In this document: piece after piece, positions 11,526 to 21,600 of the stretch | How positions within the stretch are numbered: the stretch's first letter is position 1 | Layout of the letters: each line of letters starts with the position of its first letter | NCBI GenBank assembly: GCA_946406115.1 | Contig: OX291558.1 | Coordinates: forward strand, 16,174,205-16,238,204 | Direction: 5' to 3' | DNA: 64,000 nt | Origin: Apoda limacodes | Lineage: Eukaryota; Arthropoda; Insecta; Lepidoptera; Limacodidae | Program-made: the position numbers and the translations under genes | The notes under the pieces: generated by a model | What the model was told of the DNA's origin: nothing | Seen by the model: the letters and a program-made list of their open reading frames with translations, nothing else | The model's database searches: none

Positions 11526-11945
11526 GGTTGCCAGGCGTCTGCATAAAGCCGGACATAGTCAGGCTTTTTGGTTTCGTGTGCGGTCAAATTAGACGGTGTC
11601 CGGCCTGTCCGTCTTTCGTTAGGCTTTTTAAATTGAATCATTTTTTTATATTAGTCATGTATTGGTTTCCGCTTCACCCGCCTGAATATTGAATGATTAA
11701 TAATAAAGAAGACTGATTCATTAAATTTTATTGTTGTTTCATTAGAATTTTAAGAAGAGTTTATATGATAAAAGAACCTTGTTTTATTTAAATGATAGAA
11801 AAATTTTTTTTTTTTATTTTTAAAAAAATGTCGTACTTACTTACTTACATTCTTAGAATAAAAAATTAAGTGTCCGGCCTTTTTACCCAAATATCCGGGT
11901 AAGCTGACTAGTCTGTCCGGCTTTTCGGTTTTAAAACCTACCAAC
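11526..11945. repeat. Degenerate repeat with inverted 'aagccggacata/tgtccggctt' words
   Basis: The left part has 'agggttgccaggcgtctg' and 'aaagccggacatagtcaggc'. The right part has 'gtgtccggcctttttaccc' and 'ctagtctgtccggctttt' in the opposite sense. This looks like an old MITE with eroded termini; the right boundary is uncertain. Confidence 0.4.
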
Positions 11946-14480
11946 TGTACTCGTAGTTTAGGTAGAATATTGTAAAGACAGCTATTTAATTTACTTGTGA
12001 CAACACGGCGGTAGTAGGAGAGTAGTGTTGCAAAACTGCCCGCTCCGCAAAACAATATAGCATACATATAAGGAACAAATTTTTTTTTTATTCAAATACA
12101 CTTTTACAGCACTTTTCATTCCTTAGTTTAATGATTAATTTTATAAACTTTACCTAACGTATGGATAGGTACCTAACACGACAACCTCCCTAATACATAT
12201 CGAATTCTTACAACTCAAGTGTTCCGTATGTCATTCCAAACTAACAACAACAGAATCATCATATGAAGATAATATTGCTGTCATGCTGTCTTCATAATAT
12301 ATCTGTTGTCAGCAGTCCCTTAGCTCAAGTCAGAAGCCTTATGGGCGTTTTCGACAGCTTCATCATATGAAACTTGTTGTTAATTTAAGTTTCTAAAATT
12401 ATAAACGGAATCCTATTCAGTTTAGTTTTTTCTAGGGAATATTTTGTAGTCGGTTTAAATTTTATTTTGTGATATTTTTTCAACTAATTAGACTTAAAAA
12501 TAGTATTTAATTATTTTCCGAAGTTTCAAAATAACTTTTTGAATCAAGCCAGGCATACTTTGATCTGCTGAAGAGACAATATTCTGAAGAAAGGTAAATT
12601 ATAGGTTTTTAAATTTTCGCGTTCCATTACTAATTTAAAATTACGCCAAAAACACGTACAACGTTTTGACAAATAACGACAAGTTAAATCTCGTTTTGTT
12701 TTAAAATTAAAGAGGAAATGAGTTTTATAGATTTGTCGACTATAGGTACTCAAGTGGCACAACGAAAATAATAATTGAAAAGTCATTCACACAAAAATTT
12801 ACTGATTGTGATTTAATTACAGATTAAAATTGCGTTTGTGCGTAGCAAATTACCATGGAATGTGTTGATACCTAAACAAGTCACTTCCATGGTACTTATT
12901 AGCCACTGTGTTGTGAAATCGATAAGATAGTTAATATGAATACAATATTCTCCTCAGTTTATCTATTATAATATCAGTAAATATTATAATCGTCACTTAT
13001 CCCCGAACTCAAAGGGGTAGTTACGAAAAAATGGCTCTTTAAAGAAGGTGATATTGAAGTTCATATCTGTTCAGTTATATGATAATTTCTATTCCATACT
13101 TTAAAACCTGCCTAGGCATATTATGAAACGGCGGATTATACGATTTGCCTACGACATCTATAAGATGACGGTATCAGTTGCTGTCGGCAACGCTATCGGT
13201 GACGTCATCGACACAGTGTGAAAGCATGTAGTAGTAAATGTCTCCGATTAATTAATAATCTGTCCGCCGATATCGGATCGGTGTCGTTATCGGCCGGTCT
13301 GAAAACAGCCATTACGGTGCCCGCAGACTTGAAGGGTGGTGAGCCAATTTACCCGTACAAGCCACCGACGTATTACACTGGCCCTGTTTGTGAGATTGAC
13401 TATCGCCCTTGCCTAAGCTTCTCCCAAGGTGACGGCAGGTCGGTGCCCCAATAAAACAGATGTATAAAAGCTGAAATGGAACGTTTTGAATTCTAGATTT
13501 GCGAATTCTGGAGTAAATTGTTTGCAATTTGATACTAACATTTCACCCTAGAATTCAAGGATTTCAACTACCACAATGAAATATTTCCAGATAAGGTTTC
13601 AGGATTCAAGAAGTTAGGCGCCACCAGACAGACTGCGTGGGCGGTTTATACGTTCAATTGGTTCGTCTGACAGCGCCCATTTTAGCACACATTTTAATTT
13701 GTTTAATTTTTCTTACCCAATCCTGACTACTTATTACAGGGAGAATAATAAATTTATTATGAAACAAATTTATAATTTTTACCCCTAGACGAAATAGAGG
13801 GGTTTTATAAGTTTGTCGTGTGTAGGTGCCTGTGGTATAATAGCGCCCAAAAAGAGGAACCGATTTTGATTTAGTTTTATTTTGAAAGTTAACTTGGTCG
13901 AGACTTGAGAGTGTTCTTAAGTATGTAAGTAAGAAAATCGTTTAAAGATCATTAGCTATTATTGAGTTAAGGGATATGATCAACTTACACAGGTCCGCAT
14001 CTGTTCGACATTTTATATGTTGTTACTTTAATAATATTGCAAGAACATAGTAATCTTGACTTGATGCTGCGGCATTCCATTTGCTACGATCCTGTCATAC
14101 ACCTGTAATCCGTTGCGTTTGGTGTGCAGGATGGACACACAAAGAAATAAACAAACAAATAAATTAAGACGCATTTATAATATTAGTATCGACAAGCAAA
14201 TTCGGACGAAAAGTACAGTCTTATTATAGTTGCAGACATCAACACAAGACGCGAGGAAATCTCGTGCCAAATAGTTTATCACCCGTGAGTTTATCCGTTA
14301 TTTCAATAACAGATAGTGGACTGTGACCGGCCGAAGTCCAGCAATTATTCTACGTACTCACAAAATTATGAATAAATATTTTCTTGCCAAAAATCAGCTA
14401 AGAAATTCAATTTAGTAGGTACGTTCCTTTATAGGTAACCTAGTAACATTCGTAATCGGCTGGTAGATATATGCGCGAGC
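11946..14480. other. Intergenic, no gene confirmed; should hold the missing synthetase first exon
   Basis: I searched by eye for an initiator exon of the acyl-CoA synthetase that starts downstream at 15437 and did not recognise one. The open frame at 13218-13454 shows no family resemblance. Otherwise the stretch is AT-rich with no clear repeats. Confidence 0.4.
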
Positions 14481-14800
14481 ACCATCAGGTGGACCGTTAC
14501 CTTATTTGCCACCTTTGTTATATAAAAAAAAAAGATATGCGAAGTTAAATAACGTCAGGCGTGGTCATTATGATGACCGCCTAATGGGTGCCATTTTCTG
14601 AGCATCTTATGAGCTTCGGAGGGCATATTAAACCGTGGATTCTGGCTATTGATATGACAGCAGTCGTGAAGCAGAGTCAGAATCCATAAGATGATTATAT
14701 TAATGACCCGTCGAGTGGTTACTAGCTCACAGCGCGGTAGACTATAGCCTAAGCCACCTTTCTAAGTAGGGGCCTATGCCCCTTATTAGGGGCAAACAAC
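14481..14800. repeat. LINE 3' tail scrap and an interspersed repeat remnant
   Basis: 14484-14533 ('accatcaggtggaccg', 'tttgccacctttgtta', A-run) is a piece of the LINE 3' tail. 14555-14800 contains 'tgagcatcttatgagcttc' and 'cggtagactatagcctaa', shared in diverged form with 23108-23345 and 51895-52190. These are remnants of one dispersed lepidopteran repeat. Confidence 0.5.
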
Positions 14801-15436
14801 GGCTACGCCGCTTGTATTACAAGTTGTGTTGTGTCGTTGTTGGTTTCGTGGCCAAGGCAAGATATATTTATGTGTGCCTTTCCTATTTACAAATACGAAG
14901 GTTTGTAAGTACGTATTTATGATTGTTACTCCTTCACGACACAACAATTGAACCGAGTTGACTAAAATTTAGAACCGAAATAGTTTTCACCCATTAAAGT
15001 ATTTGCTATTTCATTTCGGATAATTTAAAAGTTTCCGCAGGAATAATAACTATTGCCGATTTTTCTTGGCTGCAGCTATAACTTTCTGAATAAAAGTTTA
15101 TTACTTTAATTCCGTAGAAATCCCATGCCGATAACCGAAATAAGCGCAGGCGGAGCAATGCGATCTAATCTGATTTTAATTGACAAAAACAAGATTAAAA
15201 ACTAATGTAAAATGAAACTAATTACAATAAATTACACTCATAAGGCATACATTAAGGCTGCCTCAGGTTATTTTATCAGACAGTAAAGTAAAGTAAGTTA
15301 TTATCTACATAGAAATGTCATTTCTCCGGCCAGTGGACCCTAGAGAGGGTGTGACAGATGTTTCACTACGCGTTTAGGGTACTACCGAACGCCATGTAAG
15401 GACTCAAATTCTAAAGAACCTTGACTATAATTACAG

Positions 15437-15647
15437 ACATGCGGCAGCTCAGGTCGGTCATACGACTACGCTATGATGAGGATGATGGTGGAGCGGTGCG
15501 CCTTGGCACTGGCGGGTGGACTAGGACTGGCGCCGGGTGAAAGGATCGGGCTCATCCTGCCCAACATCCCTGAGTTTGTGGTGCTCGTCCATGGTGCTAT
15601 GCGGGCCGGCCTTGCCGTTACTTTTGCCAACCCTTTGTATACAGCAG
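15437..15647 (+). CDS. Acyl-CoA synthetase exon (first one recognised)
   Basis: Acceptor 'ttacag' precedes 15437 and donor 'gttagg' follows 15647. It encodes 70 codons plus one base, from [11 protein letters not shown] through [17 protein letters not shown] to TFANPLYTA, the N-terminal subdomain of the family. It starts in phase 0, so the missing upstream exon should end on a whole codon. Confidence 0.9.
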
Positions 15648-18600
15648 GTTAGGTATATTTTAATTATTCTTATTTATAGTCAAACAAAGGCTTTCCTCAA
15701 TGCGCAAAAACACTGTGTCTTTTGTTTTCCTTACTTATGTACTTCTTTTATTCTTAGTTTATTCCTCTGTTTTCCTTACGTATCTACTAGTTTTATTCTT
15801 AGGTTATCGGTCCTACACCAATGCGAAAACAACACGCTGTCCTCTGTTTTCCTTACGTATCTACTAGTTTTATTCTTAGGTTATTGGTCCTACACCAATG
15901 CCAAAACAACACTCTGTCCTCTGTTTTCCTTACGTATCTACTAGTTCTATTCTTAGGTTATTGGTCCTACACCAATGCAAAAACAACACTGTCCTCTGTT
16001 TTCCGCATTTCACATATATACTAGTCGTCTTTTTAGGTCGCCGGTCCTACAAGGGGGCGCTTCCAACTCCCCTTTTTACAACAAGGTCTTTTTTACAAAA
16101 AAATGCGACCCCGCGACACAATTTGGTTACCAGATAGGTAGACACATTTATACTTAAAAGCGTACTTTGTTATCATAAAAATATAAAATAATAAATATGT
16201 GCATTTCATCCAAACACTAATAGCTCGTAAAAACACATATAGCGATTCGATTCAGATTTATATTCATAAATGCTTATTCAAAATTTCTACTGATATGCTA
16301 TATTACTTATTTAAGTATTTATTAAATACTTTACGTTGTACTAGATGTGGTGATTCATTTTGAACAGATTCTATATCAAAACAGACCGTAAACAATCAGG
16401 CCAGACAGTTGCTGGTACAGATACCTACGCAGGACGTCATACATGATAATAACTGTAGGTGTGTCCGTCGCGTAGTTCTATTTGATTAATTACTTATTAT
16501 CTGTGTTAACTGCCTGCCCGTTCGAACGAGATAAATGGAGAAACAAGTAGTCTCGGAATTATAAAGAACACCGTAATAATGTCAAAGGTTTGATGTTATT
16601 CTTTTAGTTTACCTACTACATACCAGCAATTATTAATTATTCACACTTTTATATAATTGAGACAAGCTCCTTTTTATTATTCTCGAATATAAGGTGAATA
16701 TATAATATAGTGAATTGATACATATGTTTTTCCGGTGAAGCCACGTCGTAATTAGTAATTTCGTCCCCATTTTTATCCAGCTTTTTGTTAAGGTAGGTGT
16801 CTAGGTACATAACACTGATTCCTGTTAAAGATATTAGATTTTATATTAGTTTTTATATTAGTTTTGCAGCCTACTCACAGCGCTGAATCAAGACTGAACA
16901 GGCATCTTCCATCTATTGACCAATAGGTACTAATTTTAATTCAATTACGACTGAAAACTTTTTTGAGCAATTTCAATTTAATCAGCTTTTTATACGGCAT
17001 ATTAATTGAATGAATTTATTGTACCTATATCGATAATATGAACACATCCCCAATCCTGACCACCTGTTTATAGTTTGTCAGGAACTGGCAATGTGGTATA
17101 TCATTCTGTCCCTAGTCTTTTGTTTTCCGCCTATTATAAGTAATTTACGACGTATGGGCAAATAATAATCCAACTTAGTCCAGAAACACAGCTATCAGAC
17201 GCTGTGTTGCGGAGATGGGCTTACTACCTATCACGCAGGACTGAAGTGGTTGGTAATAAGTGGCTGTCTACCACATCATGGGTGTTTATTCAGTCGCAGT
17301 TTATGTGTGAATAATTATTTATTGCTCGTATGTAGTAGGTAAACAGGAAGAAAAACATCAAACTTTTGACATAACTACGGTGTTCTTTATAATTCCGAAA
17401 CTACTAGTTTCTTCATTTATCTCGTTCGAACGGACTGTCAGTTAACACAGATAAGAGAACTACGTGACGGTTATATACCCCCTACTGGGAATAAAAACCG
17501 TGAAGAACATACATGAATACAAAAAAGGTAAATAATAGTAAAAAAAGTGTATAACAAAGAGCTTGGTCGTATTCTTAAATAATATTATCCTTTTGATTTA
17601 TATTTGTGTGCCGGCTTCATCGTTAACAATAGAATCTTGCATCAAAGCTTGCACTAGACAACGTGTATTTAATTCCGAAATGATTACTCTTGCAACCAAT
17701 TCAATAGAAAAATTGTAGAGCTATTAGTAGTCTAAAAACAGCTGAATACCTCCAGAATCACAAGCAAGAAATTTTGGTACAGTTATTGACCTTTGTGTTT
17801 CCTTACAAAGTGCATATTTTTCGATCGCTGCAGGAGTTTGCGATTAAAATTGGTTTTGAAAGTAAGCATGCTGATGTTTTTAAATTACAGAGGAGATGAG
17901 GCGTCAATTCGCCGACTGCAACGTGAAGGCCATTGCCACCATCGAGATGTTCATGCCAGCTGCGATGGAAGTCTGCAAAGCGCTCAAAGACTACAAGGGA
18001 ACTATTTGGGTCGGGGGTGAAGATGACAAAACAAATGGTAAGTTTATCATCAGTAAGGAATGCTTTGGGATAACTCATATATAGGCTTTGTTAATTATGA
18101 CAATGTTGGCTATTTTCCTAATAAGTATATATAAAGCCACCTTGATCTAGATACACTCTAATGCCGCGTCTGGCCGGTGGCTTACTTAGCGCCTAGAGGT
18201 TAGATGGTTGCCTGGTTACATGTTCAAAGAGAATTGTAAACTAGCTACATATCAGGCGACTAGCTAGGCGGTAAGCTTAGCGCTTCGCTATGTGCTTGGC
18301 TGGACGCCTAATTTTACTGCTTGGTGTGTATCTAAGTAAAGAAATGTTGACAAGCCACGCATGCGCAGTCCGTGGCCATCGTGTTTGGGTGTCGCTTGGC
18401 GCTAAGCTAGGCGCCCAGAAAGCCACCAAGTACTAGAGACTTACCAGGGGTGTATCTAACCTTTAGACGCTAAGTAAGCCACCGGCCGGTGCGGACGCGG
18501 CCTAACAGGAGCAGCTTACTACCTCTCACGTAGGAATAAAGTGATGGTGAAAAGAGTGTGGTGTGTATCCAGTCACTGCTTACCTCCTTCTGAGGATTTA

Positions 18601-21600
18601 AACATTTGTACCATAAGTTACATACAAAGACAGAAATAGTTACTAAGAACACAGCATGGCTACGCAGATATACACTTAATTTACTATGATGATACCTCAT
18701 TATAGTTCTGCAGGTCCAGCGCGAGTAGTTAAATGATATCAACAGAAATGCTTGTCCCATTTCATGTGTAGATTTACTTCCAAAACCAGCAATCTGTTGT
18801 TTCTCTGTCCAAATGAAATTCCTATCTTTAGGTTAGGAAGCGAACTACAAGCTCCTTGTGTAGTTGAGATTGACTTTGAAACTATAATAATATAATGACC
18901 AACTTTTAACAAAGACTTATTTACTGTAACTTATTAACTTACATACTTATTTCTTCTATTAACCAGGAGTGTTCGGTCTTCGTTCATTATTGATGACTGA
19001 ACACAAAGCTGATCTTCCTTCCGTAAATTGCGAGGATGTCTGCCTGATCCCATACTCCAGCGGGACCACGGGGATGCCCAAAGGCGTGATGCTTACGCAT
19101 AAGAACCTGGTATCCAACTTAAAACAGATACAAAGCCCTAAGTTGATGAAATACGACGGAGAGAAAGGTAAATATCTGAACAGAATTTTGCTGCTATCTA
19201 TAATGAAATATCTATTCGTATTCTATAAAAGCCTTGTCGACACGTACTGTAAGGGGTTGTAGGTTTTTCTTATCTAAACTTCGGGAAAATATTCAACAAA
19301 AAATTAGGAATCTTTATAGAATTCATATTGTAAATCTTTTAAAAATATGCTTGTGCACTGCGAATACAAAGGGTTAATTTAAAAACTAATTTATACATAA
19401 CAAGAACTTAACTGTCTTGAAGACGTCCTACAGGGTGCTGAGTATCTCCCGCTCTTTGGATTTCCAAGCATCTTTACCCACATCCGGGCTTACATTAATT
19501 GTGACCTAACAATTATATGTATCTGAAAGAGAGAACAACTAAACTGGGCAAATGAAAGAATTTTGCAAAATCCACTCCTAAGAGGGTAAAATGGGGGTTG
19601 GATATTTGTAATTTTTGAAGATAAATTTTAAAACTTGGTAATTACGATTGACGTGTTTCACCGTTTTTGGAAAATCATTCCCTAAAGCAGTGGTGCTTTC
19701 TTTAAAAATAGTTTTTTTCTATGACTGGGATCTCCCACGCTTGTACCTACAAAACTTTATTTTTAGTAAATAAAACTACTACACCAGGTGAAAATGTTTT
19801 AATTTGTGTTTAATAGTAATTTATAATAAAAAAAAATTTATCAACATGATCTTGGTGCATGACATTGGTGGTCTTCCGCAAAATTTTCGAATTTGGGAAT
19901 ACTTTCAATGAAAGCTAAACGCATGCAGGCTGTAACATGCAACATCTAACACTTAAAGCCCGACCACCCGCGCGGCTTTTTTACTTGGTTTCCCAGGGAC
20001 CTTAACTGCTGTATAAACCATAGTAGGCATCACTAGGTATTATTTTATTTGAACAAACTATTTTTTGCTCAAACAATATACGGCGATCGACCGTTTGAGC
20101 ACCTCTGGGATGAAAATTTACATAAAACCGTATAAATACGGTTAAAAGCTTTTTTTTAAATGCCCACGCGGATGAAATCGCGGGAATAAGCTAGTTCTCC
20201 ATTCAATATATGTTTCAGGTTATTTTATGAACAGTAGTTTGGTGTTTGGTAGACGTTGAGCTTATTTTGATTGACTGACTATGATTATAAATATGATATC
20301 ACCTTCACATATATAGGTATCCCTAGATTTTAAGAAAGAAAGAAGAGAAAGAAGAATTAAGAATAACACTTATTTGAACTTATATTCTTCAGGTAAAGGT
20401 GACGTGGTGCTCACAGTTCCTCCGTTTTTCCACATCTACGGCTTCAATGGAATCCTAAACTACAATCTATCTGTCGGATATCACCTCGTCACCATGCCCA
20501 GGTTTATACTTTCATTTATTTTCTTTGATCTTGAACTAAATATTAAGTCCATATACCTACAGTCGGTTCAGTTCAATCGGTACCAACTAAGCTACTGCAA
20601 GGGATTCTCGCCTAAATTTCGCGAACAGTAGGTACCTGCTACATTTTGTTTGTATGTTTGCGTTTTCGTATTTAACGCTATATTATAATTATTAACATTA
20701 TATTTAAATTTGTTTTATTTTTACCGTTTCTCATCAGCCTTATATGTCCCCTTAACAAATTAAGGCACGGGCTATCCTCACCGAGGGCGATTTGGGCCGT
20801 AGTCCTCACGCGGGCCCAGTGCGTATTGTGGGCGTCTGATACGTGTTCTTGACGATTTTTATTTTATTGTCCTTAGATTCACTCCAGAAGACTATATAAA
20901 ATGTTTGATAGAGTATAAACCGACAACTTTGTTTGTGGTACCTTCGCTTCTATCATTCCTGGCGACCCATCCACTTGTGAAGAAGGAACACTTACAGTCG
21001 GTAGATACAATCATGGTGGGAGCTGCTCCCACTACTGATAGTATTTTTGAAAAATTCTTGCTGAAATGTGATAAGACTAAGGATCAAATCAAGCTATTAC
21101 AAGGTTTGTACCTATGTCTATACCTCAATCTTGATATTAACCTTACCTTTACCTGAATATATGTATATGTAATATATGTAACCTGAGTATATGTAACCTG
21201 AATATATGTAACCACATATGACCATAAATGTTGGATATACGGCAATTCCAAGACAAAAAATTAAATGCTGAAGTTTAATTTCCAGGTTATGGCATGACGG
21301 AAAGTTCTCCCGTTACCCTCTTGACTCCATACATCTACCCGTACAACAAGATCGGCTCAGTGGGGCAGCTGGTCTCCAGTACTCAAGCTCGAGTTGTTTC
21401 TTTGACCACGGGGGAAATGTTGGGACCCCACAAGTCCGGGGAGCTGTTGTTGAGGGGACCTCAGGTTAGTGACTTTAATTAATACCGTATAACAACAGTG
21501 GCCCAGTGGAGCAGCTGTTTATTTTGGATCTGGAACTCCAGTACTCCGAATCGGATTGTTTCTATCACCACGGAAAAATTCCACACGGACCTCAGGTTAG

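Noticed and set aside
13218..13454. Possible first exon of the acyl-CoA synthetase (78 codons)
   Set aside because: No resemblance to the N-terminus of the family, and it ends at a stop without a suitable phase-0 donor.
15537..15944. 135-codon open frame and overlapping frames to 16157
   Set aside because: Out of frame with the synthetase exon at the start, and otherwise produced by the 77-bp tandem repeat.
15781..16024. CRISPR-like spaced repeats
   Set aside because: The whole 77-bp unit repeats without unique spacers, and the genome is eukaryotic.
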